A stretch of DNA of 64,000 nucleotides from the NCBI RefSeq assembly GCF_036697405.1, contig NZ_JBAHWA010000013.1:30674-94673 (forward strand). The letters run 5' to 3'. Both the position numbers and the translations under genes were made by a program. This stretch comes from Lysobacter sp036697405 (GTDB lineage Bacteria > Pseudomonadota > Gammaproteobacteria > Xanthomonadales > Xanthomonadaceae). The notes under the pieces are model-generated. The model was not told the DNA's origin, ran no database searches, and saw only the letters and a program-made list of their open reading frames with translations. This document shows positions 1-8,586 of the stretch, in pieces (position 1 is the stretch's first letter; every line of letters starts with the position of its first letter).

Positions 1-706
1 CGTGCAGCATTTCGCCGAGCAGATAGGAACTCCACGCCAGCAGCGTGGTGGCCGCGATGATCAGGTACTCGTCGCCGAGGCGGCGCACCAGCTTGACCCA
101 GAGCAGGCCGACCACGGCGCCGACGGCCACGCCTCCCAGGGCCAGCAGGAAGAAGCTTCCCACCGCCTCGCCCGCGCTGAAGGCGCCGGTGACGCCGGCG
201 GCGACCGCGAAACGGAACAGCACCAGGCCGCTGGCGTCGTTGAGCAGGCTTTCGCCTTCCAGCAGGATCTGCAGGCGCCGCGGCAGCTTGACCCGCTGCA
301 GCACCGAGCGCGCGGACACGGCGTCGGGCGGCGAGACGATCGCCCCCAGCGCCGCGCAGGCGGCCCAGGGCAGCGACGGAAACAGCAGGTGGGCGACCAC
401 GGCCACGACCACGCAGGTGAACAGCACCGCGCCCACGGCCAGCGAGCCGATGCCGATCAGATGGCGGCGCAGCCGGCCCAGGGCGATGGACCAGGCGCCG
501 TCCAACAGCAGGGGCGGCAGGAAGATCACCAGCACCAGCTCGGGATCGACGCTGATGGTCGGCAGGCCCGGCAGGAAGGCGAGCGCCGCGCCGCCGGCGA
601 GCAGGCCCACCGAGGGCGGCAGCCCCAGCCTATGGGCGACGTAGTGCAGCGCGATGATCGCCAGGAACATCACGATCACCAACTCGAACAAGTGGCTTGG
701 ATCCAT
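1..706 (-). CDS. CPA1-family Na+/H+ antiporter, partial (C-terminus off the left edge)
   Basis: Inner-membrane monovalent cation/proton antiporter of the CPA1 (NhaP/YjcE-like) family. About 235 N-terminal residues are visible, almost entirely hydrophobic helices. The hallmark GESLLNDASG motif lies near residues 148-158; in this family the Asn-Asp pair forms the ion-binding site. A conserved GAIVSPPDAVS segment sits near residue 125. The ATG at 706 is preceded by AAGGAG at good spacing, so the start is secure. The gene runs off position 1, so the rest of the transporter and any cytoplasmic tail cannot be judged. The next gene to the right is transcribed in the same direction, 242 bp upstream, so the antiporter probably has its own promoter. 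Confidence 0.88.
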   Translation of the reverse strand, partial: MDPSHLFELVIVMFLAIIALHYVAHRLGLPPSVGLLAGGAALAFLPGLPTISVDPELVLVIFLPPLLLDGAWSIALGRLRRHLIGIGSLAVGAVLFTCVVVAVVAHLLFPSLPWAACAALGAIVSPPDAVSARSVLQRVKLPRRLQILLEGESLLNDASGLVLFRFAVAAGVTGAFSAGEAVGSFFLLALGGVAVGAVVGLLWVKLVRRLGDEYLIIAATTLLAWSSYLLGEMLH

Positions 707-948
707 GCCGTTCTCCTTCGACCCGGCGCCGGCCGCGCCCGATCCTGTTTCCAAACATGATGGGCCGAAACGCAATCGGCGGGGAGGCCGGGTTCTCGCG
801 GCGAACGCCTTCCGAGCGGCCGGTCAAGCCTGGGTCTCCCGGGGCGCGAGCGCGATGCGACCAGCCGTCGTCGCCGCGCGCCGGTCGGACTCGCGCCGGT
901 TCGCGGCGCGAGCGGCCAGCGGCCAGCGGCGCCGGGCTAAGCGGCGTC

Positions 949-2499
949 CTACAACTGCGATTCGATCGGCAGCCAGCCCATGACCCGAGCCGTCGCGCGC
1001 CGCGTGAGGCTGGCGTCCGGTTCGTGGTCCAGCCGGCGCGGCGGCCGGCTGGTCTCGTCCAGCCAGCACAAACGGCCGCGATCCAGCGCCACCCGGTAGC
1101 TCAGCGCCGGCGCGGCCAGGCGCTCGTACTCGCTGCGCAGGGATGCGGCCAGGGTGGCGTCGTCGAACAGCACGCCCATCTCGGTGTTGAGTTCGGCCGA
1201 ACGCGGGTCGAGGTTGAAGGAGCCGACGAAGCCGCGCGCGCCGTCGACCACGAAGGCCTTGGTGTGCAGGCTGGCGCCGCTGCTGCCGAACAGGCTGGCG
1301 GCGGCGTTGGGGCCGCTGCGGCGAATTTCGTACAGGCGCACGCCACCCGCGAGCAGGCGCTCGCGGTAGCGCGCATAGCCGCTATGCACCGCGGGCACGT
1401 CGTTCGCGGCCAGGGAATTGGTCACCACGCCGACCTGGGCGCCCTTGCCCACCAACGCGACCAGCCCCTGGCTGCCTTCGTCGCCGGGCACGAAGTAGGG
1501 CGAGATCAGCAAGGCCTCGCGCTGGGTGGTGGCGAGTTCGGCGATCAGCCGCGTCACCAGCCAGTCCTCGCCGTCGTCGCCGCGCTTGAGCGCCGGGTCC
1601 GACAGCACGCGCACGCCGCCGCTCCAGTGCATGCCGGTATCCCAGGGCAGGTTTTGGTCCAGGGAGCTGGAGACCCGATCCAGGTAGCGCTTGGCCTCGG
1701 CGCCCTTGGCCTCGTCGCCGATCTGGGCGATATAGGCCTGCATCGCGGCCGGGTCCTTGTCCCTGAGCGCGGCGATCGGCACCACCGCGGCGCTGTTCCA
1801 GTAGCGGTCGAAGATGGCGCTGGCGTCGGCGACCGCCGGACCGGCCAAGACCAGGTCGAGGTCGCGGAAGTTCACTTCCTGGTGGGCGTCGAAATATTCG
1901 TCGCCGATATTGCGGCCGCCGACCACCGCGACCCGGCCGTCGGCGATCCAGGCCTTGTTGTGCATGCGGTGGTTGATGCTGAAGACGCGTTGCACCATTT
2001 CCAGCAGGCGCCACAGCCCCTCGCGATTGCGGAAAGGGTTGTACAGGCGGATCTCGATGTTGGGATGCGCGTCCAGCACCATCAGGGCCGGGTCCAGGCC
2101 CTTGGCGTTGATGTCGTCCAGCAGCAGGCGCACGCGCACCCCGCGTTCGGCCGCGGCGTAGACCTCGCGCCCGAGCAGGCCGCCGACCAGGTCGTCGTGC
2201 CACATGTAGTACTGCAGGTCCAGGCTGCGGCCGCTGGCGCGCGCGCTGGTCGCGCGCGCGGCGAAGGCTTCCAGGCCGCCGGCGATCATCAGCACGCCGG
2301 TCTTGCCCGGATGCGCGGCCAGGCGCGGCGCCAGTTCGCGGTCGATCGTGGTTTGTGCCGCGCGTAGCGGCAGGTGAGTGCTGGGCGCGCCGGTCGCGGG
2401 CGGGGTCAGGCGGTCGGCCAGGAGCACGCCGCTGGCGACCAGCGCCAACAGTGCCAGCAGGCCCCAGGCGAACCAACGCCAGCTTATGCGGATGCGCAT
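949..2499 (-). CDS. Phospholipase D-like protein, ClsC/YmdC-type cardiolipin synthase family
   Basis: 516 residues with an N-terminal membrane anchor (about residues 9-28), then two phospholipase D domains. The first HKD motif is HNKAWIADG followed by GGRNIGDEYF (near residue 180). The second is LHTKAFVVDG followed by GSFNLDPRS (near residue 411). The pairing of GGRN in the first half with GSFNLD in the second is typical of ClsC/YmdC enzymes, which transfer phosphatidyl groups between phospholipids to make cardiolipin. Activity on the periplasmic side of the inner membrane is inferred. A general phosphodiesterase role cannot be excluded. It stands alone, with 111 bp to the upstream LysR gene. 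The ATG at 2499 follows AAGGAG. Confidence 0.85.
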   Translation of the reverse strand: MRIRISWRWFAWGLLALLALVASGVLLADRLTPPATGAPSTHLPLRAAQTTIDRELAPRLAAHPGKTGVLMIAGGLEAFAARATSARASGRSLDLQYYMWHDDLVGGLLGREVYAAAERGVRVRLLLDDINAKGLDPALMVLDAHPNIEIRLYNPFRNREGLWRLLEMVQRVFSINHRMHNKAWIADGRVAVVGGRNIGDEYFDAHQEVNFRDLDLVLAGPAVADASAIFDRYWNSAAVVPIAALRDKDPAAMQAYIAQIGDEAKGAEAKRYLDRVSSSLDQNLPWDTGMHWSGGVRVLSDPALKRGDDGEDWLVTRLIAELATTQREALLISPYFVPGDEGSQGLVALVGKGAQVGVVTNSLAANDVPAVHSGYARYRERLLAGGVRLYEIRRSGPNAAASLFGSSGASLHTKAFVVDGARGFVGSFNLDPRSAELNTEMGVLFDDATLAASLRSEYERLAAPALSYRVALDRGRLCWLDETSRPPRRLDHEPDASLTRRATARVMGWLPIESQL

Positions 2500-2610
2500 C
2501 GCGGCTCCTTAGCGGTTGCAGAAGTATGCGATGCGCCTATCGGGCACGCCAAGACAGCCGCGCCCGTCTTGTCCGGGCACTGCGCAAGCTCGCAGGGCAG
2601 GCTTAGGCGG

Positions 2611-3552
2611 TCATCCTGCGTTTGCGCCATCGGATGCATCCGGTCGCTGCGCCACGGCGTTCTCATGCGCAGTCTTGCAGCACGCCTCCGCCTGCTCCAG
2701 CAACCAAGCGCGGAACGCGCGAATCTTTCCGCTGTTGCGGCGCGCGGCCGGATAGGCGAGCCAGTAGTCGCGGTGATCGCGCACGACCGTATCGAACGGC
2801 TGCAGCAGCCGGCCCGCCGCGAGCTCGGCTTCGAAGAACAAGGGTGAGCTGATCGCCACGCCATGCCCGGCGATCGCGGCGGTGACGGCGTGCTGTTCGA
2901 CATCGAGCTCCACGCCGGGTTTCGCGCTCAGGTCGGCATCCGGTAAGCCGGCGGCGGCGAACCAGGCGCGCCACCAGCGCTCGCGGCCGTAGCGCGGCAG
3001 TGTCAGCAGGTCGGCGGGCTTGCGCAGGCGTTTGCGCAGGGCCGGGCCGCACAGCGGCGTGAACAGGCTGGGCATCAGGAAGTCCGCGTGCAGATCCGGC
3101 CAGTCGCCGGCGCCGATGCGGATGCCGACATCGAACTCGCCCTGGCTCAGATCGATCAGCGGCACGCCGGTGTCCAGCCGCACGGCGAGTCTGGGCTGCG
3201 CGAGTTGGAAGAAGCCCAGGCGCGGTACCAGCCAGGTGGCCGCGATGGTCGGCAGCGATGTGATCGCCAATTCGGATTCCTCGTGCTCCAGCGTTTGCGC
3301 GAACGCGGCATGCAACTGCTTGAACGCGTCCAGCACGGCGGGGCCCAGGCGTTGTCCGGCCGGCGTCAGCACGACTTGGCGCGGCTGGCGTTGGAACAGG
3401 CTCAGGCCCAGGCGTCGCTCCAACTGCTTGATCTGGTAGCTCACCGCCGCCTGGGTCATGTGCAGTTCGTCGGCGGCGCGGGTGAAGCTGCCCAGCCGCG
3501 CGGCGGCTTCGAAGGCGCGGATGGCGGGCAGGGGCGGCAGCGGACTATTCAT
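2611..3552 (-). CDS. LysR-family transcriptional regulator, GcvA-like
   Basis: 313 residues. The N-terminal winged helix-turn-helix (residues about 8-66) has the classic AFEAAARLGSFTRAADELHM and TQAAVSYQIKQLE signatures, followed by a periplasmic-binding-like effector domain. Sequence character (PPLPAIRAFEAAARLGSF) places it with GcvA-type regulators. It is divergent from the NTF2-like secreted protein at 3814, the most likely target. A short palindrome, TAAG-N5-CTTA, overlaps the start codon (3552-3564). The same element precedes the second LysR gene at 7497, suggesting autoregulation. AAGG within the palindrome may also serve as the ribosome-binding site. The effector is unknown. Confidence 0.92.
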   Translation of the reverse strand: MNSPLPPLPAIRAFEAAARLGSFTRAADELHMTQAAVSYQIKQLERRLGLSLFQRQPRQVVLTPAGQRLGPAVLDAFKQLHAAFAQTLEHEESELAITSLPTIAATWLVPRLGFFQLAQPRLAVRLDTGVPLIDLSQGEFDVGIRIGAGDWPDLHADFLMPSLFTPLCGPALRKRLRKPADLLTLPRYGRERWWRAWFAAAGLPDADLSAKPGVELDVEQHAVTAAIAGHGVAISSPLFFEAELAAGRLLQPFDTVVRDHRDYWLAYPAARRNSGKIRAFRAWLLEQAEACCKTAHENAVAQRPDASDGANAG

Positions 3553-3564
3553 AAGTACACCTTA
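3552..3564 (-). promoter_or_regulatory. Palindrome TAAG-N5-CTTA overlapping a LysR start codon
   Basis: On the coding strand the sequence reads TAAGGTGTACTTATG, where the final ATG is the LysR start. The arms extend to ATAAG/CTTAT (3551-3565). LysR operators usually follow a T-N11-A palindromic form. An equivalent element is present at the same position in the second LysR gene (7485-7497). Function as an autoregulatory operator is inferred. Confidence 0.4.
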
Positions 3565-3813
3565 TCCATAGGCGACGAATTTCGCGTTGTGCGCCTGGCG
3601 AACCGATGCCTAGGATCGCGCTTATGCAGCGGAATCAAGCCAATCTCACGCGAATCGCCCCGGCTGGACGCGAATATGTGCCAGAAGTCAGGCTAGGGCA
3701 AGACCGCCGCATGGCCGATCCGTTTTCCCATCGCCTGCGTCGCGCTGTCGGCAGCCGGCGCGGTGCGGATCTCTCCCTCCCCCCGTCCATCGACAAGCAC
3801 CGGAGTCCGCGTC

Positions 3814-4650
3814 ATGCGTAGCCTCGTTCTGATCCTCGCCCTGCTGGCGGCATCGCCAGCGGCCGCCGTAGAAGCCACCGCGACCAACGCGGAGGAAGTC
3901 GTCGTACTGAAGGATTCCGCCGCGCTCAACAATGCCGACCTGGGCGCGCTGATGGCGGTGCTCGCGCCCTCGCTGCGCATCTACAAGCCACCGGTCGAGC
4001 CGCACAGCCTGGTCGGGCCGCTGTCGGAGAAGATCGGCACCTACGAGCAGGTGCGCAGCTTCTTCAGCGAGAACTTCAAGCAGGGTCCGCAAGGCCGGCA
4101 TGAAGTGCTGGACATGGTCTCGATGGGGGACCTGGTGCTGGCGCACGTGGAGTTCCAATTCCTCGGCCAGGCCGAGACCCACCAGATGCTCACCGGGTTC
4201 CGGGTGCGCAACGGCTTGATCGAATCGATCTGGCATATCGCGCGCGCCGACAACGCGCCGGTCGATTCGGGCGCCGCCGCGCAGGCGGTGATCCGGCGCT
4301 TCAACGAGGCGGCCGACCGCAACGACGTCGACACGTTCCTGGCGCAGTTCTCGCCGGACGCGCGCAACTTCCACTTCCGCAATGCGCCGGACGCGTTCGG
4401 CGGCGGACCGTCCAAGAGCATCACCGACGCGGCCAGCCGCGAACGCGTGTTCCGCCAGATGTTCGCGCAGCGGCCGGCGCGGATCGAGGTCTTGGAAGGC
4501 TTGGCGGTGGGCGAATGGGTGGTCAGCCACGATCGCGCCACCCAGAAGGACGGCACGGTGTCCGAAGGCCTGTCGATCTACCGCGTGCAGGGCGGCAAGA
4601 TCGTCGACGACTGGTACCTGGCGGAGAGGAAGCCGGCGGGCCGGTCCTGA
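3814..4650 (+). CDS. Secreted protein with two NTF2/SnoaL-like domains
   Basis: 278 residues from the ATG at 3814, chosen because it has CGGAG 8 bp upstream and begins a clean signal peptide (MRSLVLILALLAASPAAA). An earlier in-frame ATG at 3763 would put charged residues in front of the signal. The mature protein has two halves with the SnoaL/NTF2 cone-fold look: residues about 25-145, ending IESIWHIARAD, and about 150-275, ending GKIVDDWYLAER. Such folds bind small molecules or act as isomerases; no catalytic residues could be assigned. It is exported, probably periplasmic, and divergent from the LysR gene at 2611-3552. It converges with the DUF1772 gene. Confidence 0.7.
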   Translation: MRSLVLILALLAASPAAAVEATATNAEEVVVLKDSAALNNADLGALMAVLAPSLRIYKPPVEPHSLVGPLSEKIGTYEQVRSFFSENFKQGPQGRHEVLDMVSMGDLVLAHVEFQFLGQAETHQMLTGFRVRNGLIESIWHIARADNAPVDSGAAAQAVIRRFNEAADRNDVDTFLAQFSPDARNFHFRNAPDAFGGGPSKSITDAASRERVFRQMFAQRPARIEVLEGLAVGEWVVSHDRATQKDGTVSEGLSIYRVQGGKIVDDWYLAERKPAGRS

Positions 4651-4697
4651 GGGATCGTCGCGGCTCGCGCCCGGAACCGGCGCGAGCCGCCTTCGCG

Positions 4698-5195
4698 CTA
4701 AACCGATGCGGCGCGCTCGACCAGGGCCAGCACGAACATCGCGCTGGCGACGGTGCAGCCCAGCGTGCGCACATGGTTCCAACGCGTCCAATCGCGCAGA
4801 TAGCGCTGCCAGACCGGCAGCGCGGCTTCGCCGGCCCGATCGACCGCGGCCAGGGCGTTATTGAGCGGCACGTTGAGGGCCACCGTGCACACGAACATGC
4901 CCAGGACATGCGCGGCGCCGCCGACCAGCATGGCCGCGGAACCCGGCCTGTCCCAATGCATCGTCGCGATGCCGCCCAGCGCCAGCGCGGCCAAGGTCGT
5001 CGCCCAGAACAGCGGCATGAACAGCGAGCGCAGGATGACGCGGTTGATCGCATTCATCGCAGCGATGCCGGACGCGGGCGCGATGCGGCCCAGCGCGCTC
5101 ATGATGAAGACCGAGAAGGCGAAGAACAGGCCGCCGAGCAGGCCGCAGCCGATCGCGCCAGTCCACAGCAGGACGCTGATGACGGTGTCCATCAT
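4698..5195 (-). CDS. DUF1772 (anthrone oxygenase-like) membrane protein
   Basis: 165 residues with four hydrophobic segments (about 5-30, 55-78, 88-106 and 140-160) in the DUF1772 arrangement, including the loop motif FWATTLAALALG and the conserved NVPLNNAL. DUF1772 members include fungal anthrone oxygenases, but the bacterial proteins are uncharacterised. It is the last gene of a probable operon read right to left (7396 to 4698), 63 bp after the PD40 propeller gene. No cofactor-binding motif is visible, so no reaction is proposed. Confidence 0.75.
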   Translation of the reverse strand: MMDTVISVLLWTGAIGCGLLGGLFFAFSVFIMSALGRIAPASGIAAMNAINRVILRSLFMPLFWATTLAALALGGIATMHWDRPGSAAMLVGGAAHVLGMFVCTVALNVPLNNALAAVDRAGEAALPVWQRYLRDWTRWNHVRTLGCTVASAMFVLALVERAASV

Positions 5196-5258
5196 CGCAA
5201 GGGCTCCTCGCGCGTCGAGCGGAGGACGACGGTTGCGCCTTCCGTCGCCGTCGAGAGC

Positions 5259-6242
5259 CTAGTGCTTGGGGACGCTGTCCGTCGAGTGCTCGCGTGCCGT
5301 ATCGGCGGCCTGCGGCGGCAGGCGGTAGCGAACCAGGTACAGCTCCATGCTTTGCGCACCGTCGCGCTGGGCCGAGTAAAGCAGCCGATCGCGTTGCGAC
5401 CAGTCCAGCATCGGTCCGTAGCTGTCGGTCCGCGCGCTGTTCACGCTCAGCGGCAGGCGCTGGCCCGCGGTGTAGCCATCGCCTTGCGGTCTGGCCAGAT
5501 ACAGGTCGACGCGATCGGTGCGGAAATCCTGCGCGCGCGAGTAGACGATGCTGACGTCGTCGCCGAGGTAGCTGGCATCGAAATCGTTGGCGGACGTGTT
5601 GATGTCGCCGCTCAAGCGGTGCGCGGCCGCGAAGCCCTTGCCGCGCCGGTGCGCGACGTAGAGATCGAGCCCGCCCGCGCCACCCGGGCGGTCGCTGGAG
5701 AACAGCAGGCGCCGGCCGTCGGCCGACAGCATGGGCGCGTACTCCTTGCCGGCGCTGTTCACCGCCGCGCCCAGGTGCTCGGGCTGGCCGAAGCCGTCGG
5801 CCGTGACCGCCACTCGCCACAGGTCGTCGGCGCCCAGGCCGCCCGGGCGGTCCGAGCAGAAGTAGATGCTGCGGCCGTCGGCGGAAAACGCCGGGTCGAA
5901 GTCGCGGCCCGGCGAATTGAACGGCACCGGCGCGGCTTCGCTCCAGCCCTGCGCGCCGCGGCGCGAGATCCAGATGTCGTAGCCGCCGGCGCCGCCGGGC
6001 CGGTCGCGGCTGAACCACAGCGCGGTGCGGCCGTCGGGGCTGAGGGTGAGGCGGATCTCCGCGTGGCGCGTGGAGGCGATGCCGGGCGCGAACACAGTGG
6101 GCGCATCGAGGATCTCGATGACCGGCTTCGATGCTTCGTCCGCGATCGCGGGCGCGCTGGCGCCGCTCGCGATCGCGGCCAGTACCGGCGCGCAGGTCGC
6201 GGCCAGGAGGAGTGCGTGCTTGGCTGCGATTTCCGCGCGCAT
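5259..6242 (-). CDS. Exported PD40/TolB-type beta-propeller protein
   Basis: 327 residues with an N-terminal signal (hydrophobic stretch about 9-28). Repeated PD40 motifs follow in the form LSPDGRTALWFSRDRPGG, FSADGRSIYFCSDRPGG and LSADGRRLLFSSDRPGG. These are beta-propeller blades like those of TolB and of secreted peptidases, used for protein or glycan contacts. The start at 6242 is supported by AGGAGGG just upstream; a much longer open frame continues further but is non-coding. It lies 11 bp after the Tat-exported protein gene and so is co-transcribed with it. It may be a periplasmic sensor or binding subunit, but has no catalytic domain. Confidence 0.75.
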   Translation of the reverse strand: MRAEIAAKHALLLAATCAPVLAAIASGASAPAIADEASKPVIEILDAPTVFAPGIASTRHAEIRLTLSPDGRTALWFSRDRPGGAGGYDIWISRRGAQGWSEAAPVPFNSPGRDFDPAFSADGRSIYFCSDRPGGLGADDLWRVAVTADGFGQPEHLGAAVNSAGKEYAPMLSADGRRLLFSSDRPGGAGGLDLYVAHRRGKGFAAAHRLSGDINTSANDFDASYLGDDVSIVYSRAQDFRTDRVDLYLARPQGDGYTAGQRLPLSVNSARTDSYGPMLDWSQRDRLLYSAQRDGAQSMELYLVRYRLPPQAADTAREHSTDSVPKH

Positions 6243-6253
6243 CGATCGCCCTC

Positions 6254-7396
6254 CTAGGCCTTGCGCACGAAATCGCTGATCCAATTGGTTTCCCAGCTGG
6301 CGCCGCCGTCGTTGGAGCAGGCCTGCTCCCAACGCGCCGAGCGCGCCGTGATGCGCGACCACAGCACGCGGGTCTTGATCGGCTTGCCGTCTAGGCTGTC
6401 GTCGCCGATGAAGCTGCCCAAGCCCTGGGCGTCGAAGCCGCCGCGTACGGGCGCGGCGATCGACGTCGGCGTGCGGCCGTCCAGCCACCAGCTCAGCCAC
6501 TGCCTGGCTTGCGGATCGTAGGAGCGCAGGCCGACGCCGCGCACCGTGCCGGTCGGAAATTCGAAGACGTTGTCGCCGACGTTGCCGTGGCCGCCGAGCA
6601 CCGGCCAATTGCGCAGCGTGCCGCCGAACTCGTCCCAGTCCTGGCTGCCGACCAGGCGCTGGCGCAGGCGGCGGTGGCTGACCTGCCACTCGCCGACCAG
6701 GAAGTCGAAATCGCGCGGCGCGCCGGCGAGCTTGTCCAGGGGGGAGGGCCGCGCCGCGGTGCGGGTGAAGTAGTTGCGCCAGTTCACTTCCCAACTGGCG
6801 CCGTCGTCGGGCGAGAAGGCCTGCTCCCACCACGGTTGCGCGCCGTGGATGTCGTGCCAGCGGAAGCGCATCAGGATCGGCTTGCCGCGCAGGGTGTCGC
6901 GGCCGAGGAACTGGCCGCCGTCGCCGTCGAAGCCGCCGCGCACCGGCGGATCGATATGGGTGGGATTCCGCGCGTCCAGCCACCAGATCGACCACTGGCC
7001 CGAGGCGCGGTCGAAGGCGCGGATGCCCAGGCCGCGGTAGGGGTCGCCGGGCAGGTCGACGATGTTGTCGTCGATGGTGCCCAGGCCGCCCAGGGTCGCC
7101 CAGCAGGCGCTCTTGCCGGCGAAGTCCTGCCAATCCTGGCTGCCCGTCAGCCGCTCCTTGAGGCGGCGATGGCGCACCTCCCAGTTGCCCAGCAGCCAGG
7201 CCCAGTCCCGCGCATGCGGGCCGGCCTGGGCGGCGACCGCGGCGGGCGCCTTCGCCCAGCTCCAGGCGGGCAGGGCCAGCGCCGCGGCACCGGCCAGGCC
7301 CGCGCGGGCGATGAAGCCGCGACGGTCGGGCGAGGCGGGCGCTCCGGCGGCCTCGGCGGTGGTCGGGGATGCGGAACGGAGGAAGAGAGGGGGCAT
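6254..7396 (-). CDS. Tat-exported protein with a duplicated DUF1579-like domain
   Basis: 380 residues from the ATG at 7396, which has AGGGA 7 bp upstream. A twin-arginine signal (SPDRRGFIARAGLAG, residues about 22-36) is followed by a hydrophobic stretch and Ala-X-Ala. The mature part is an obvious tandem duplication: each half has LLGNWEVRHRRL or LVGEWQVSHRRL, then GSQDW, PVRGGFD, and an ending GGASWEVNW or GGASWETNW. The pattern resembles DUF1579/lipocalin-like domains, which are uncharacterised. Tat export suggests that it folds, perhaps with a cofactor, before export. It is first in a three-gene operon and is divergent from the LysR gene at 7497. Confidence 0.65.
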   Translation of the reverse strand: MPPLFLRSASPTTAEAAGAPASPDRRGFIARAGLAGAAALALPAWSWAKAPAAVAAQAGPHARDWAWLLGNWEVRHRRLKERLTGSQDWQDFAGKSACWATLGGLGTIDDNIVDLPGDPYRGLGIRAFDRASGQWSIWWLDARNPTHIDPPVRGGFDGDGGQFLGRDTLRGKPILMRFRWHDIHGAQPWWEQAFSPDDGASWEVNWRNYFTRTAARPSPLDKLAGAPRDFDFLVGEWQVSHRRLRQRLVGSQDWDEFGGTLRNWPVLGGHGNVGDNVFEFPTGTVRGVGLRSYDPQARQWLSWWLDGRTPTSIAAPVRGGFDAQGLGSFIGDDSLDGKPIKTRVLWSRITARSARWEQACSNDGGASWETNWISDFVRKA

Positions 7397-7484
7397 GCGC
7401 GGTCCCTGTGGCGGTGGGCGGATCGACGGCGCCAGCATGGAATGCGGCCGGCACGGTTGACGACGCAAATTCGCGGCCGCAGGC

Positions 7485-7497
7485 TAAGTCACACTTA
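7485..7497 (+). promoter_or_regulatory. Palindrome TAAG-N5-CTTA overlapping a LysR start codon
   Basis: The sequence TAAGTCACACTTATG ends in the LysR start ATG at 7497. It has the same TAAG-N5-CTTATG layout as the element at 3552-3564, with a different spacer, so the arms rather than the spacer are conserved. This favours an operator bound by each LysR protein or a shared one. Binding is inferred. Confidence 0.4.
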
Positions 7498-8432
7498 TGG
7501 TCCAGGCATCGCGCTTCCCCTCTCTGTCCGCGATCCGGGCCTTCGAATCGGCGGCCCGGCTGGGCAGTTTCGCCAAGGCCGCGCAGGAACTGGACACCTC
7601 GGCGGCCTCGGTCAGCTACCACGTGCGCCGGCTGGAGGAGCAGATCGGCGTGGCCCTGTTCCGGCGCCATCCGCACCGGGTCGAGCTGACCGAGTCGGGC
7701 GAACTGGTCGCGCGCGAGGCCATCGCCGCCTTCGCCGCGCTGCGCGCCAGCTTCATCCGCGCGGTCGACATCGACGAGTCGCGTTTGTCGCTGACCACCC
7801 TGCCGACCCTGGGCACCAGCTGGCTCACGCCCAAGCTGGGGCGCTTCCGCGCGCGCCATCCGCAGATCGCCTTGGAACTGGATCTGTCGGTCGAGGCCCA
7901 GGACCTGGGCATCGGGCGCTACGACCTGGCGATCCGCAACGGCCACGGCAGCTGGCCCGGGCTGCAGGCCATGGAGTTGTTCCCCGCGATCTTCATGCCC
8001 CTGTGCGCGCCGGCCCTGCGCGCGGCCGCGGCGGAGCTGGGCGATCCGCGCCGACCGTTGGCCGTACCCCGGCTGGGGCGGCCGGACTGGTGGGCGCTGT
8101 GGTACCGCGCGCAAGGCCACGCCGACGCCGCGCCCGGCGGTTTCGGCACCCATCTGTCGGCCGAGCACCTGGACGTGGCCGCCGCGGTCGCCGGCCACGG
8201 CATCGCGATCGGTTCGCCGATCCTGTTCCGCAACGAACTCGAGAGCGGACGCCTGGTGCCCGCACACGATTTCGTCGCCGGCGACGGCCGCGCGTTCTGG
8301 CTCACCTACCCCAGTGCGCGCCAGCACGGCGGCAAGATCGCCAAGTTCCGCCAATGGCTGGGCGAGGAAGTCGCGCGCGACCGCGAGGCGGCGCAGGCCT
8401 ATCTGCGGCGGGCGGTGATCGTCGCGTCCTGA
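7497..8432 (+). CDS. LysR-family transcriptional regulator, GcvA-like (second copy)
   Basis: 311 residues and paralogous to the protein at 2611-3552: the helix-turn-helix carries AIRAFESAARLGSFAKAA and the effector domain ends with the shared FWLTYPSARQHGGKIAKFRQWL-type tail. In GcvA-like regulators this domain senses a small metabolite. It is divergent from the operon at 7396-4698, which it probably controls. The start ATG at 7497 lies within a palindrome and has only a weak, distant AGG, so translation may be weak or leaderless. Confidence 0.9.
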   Translation: MVQASRFPSLSAIRAFESAARLGSFAKAAQELDTSAASVSYHVRRLEEQIGVALFRRHPHRVELTESGELVAREAIAAFAALRASFIRAVDIDESRLSLTTLPTLGTSWLTPKLGRFRARHPQIALELDLSVEAQDLGIGRYDLAIRNGHGSWPGLQAMELFPAIFMPLCAPALRAAAAELGDPRRPLAVPRLGRPDWWALWYRAQGHADAAPGGFGTHLSAEHLDVAAAVAGHGIAIGSPILFRNELESGRLVPAHDFVAGDGRAFWLTYPSARQHGGKIAKFRQWLGEEVARDREAAQAYLRRAVIVAS

Positions 8433-8586
8433 GCCTTGCGCGATGCGTCGCCAGACCGAGGAGCCGGGCCAGGAGAGGTACAGCGCGAACGCGCAGGCGC
8501 AGGAAGCGGTCGATACGCGATCGCGTCCGCCGCCGTCAAACCGGCGGGCGTTCGCGGCCGCGCGCGTTACCGCGTCGGGCGCGGCC

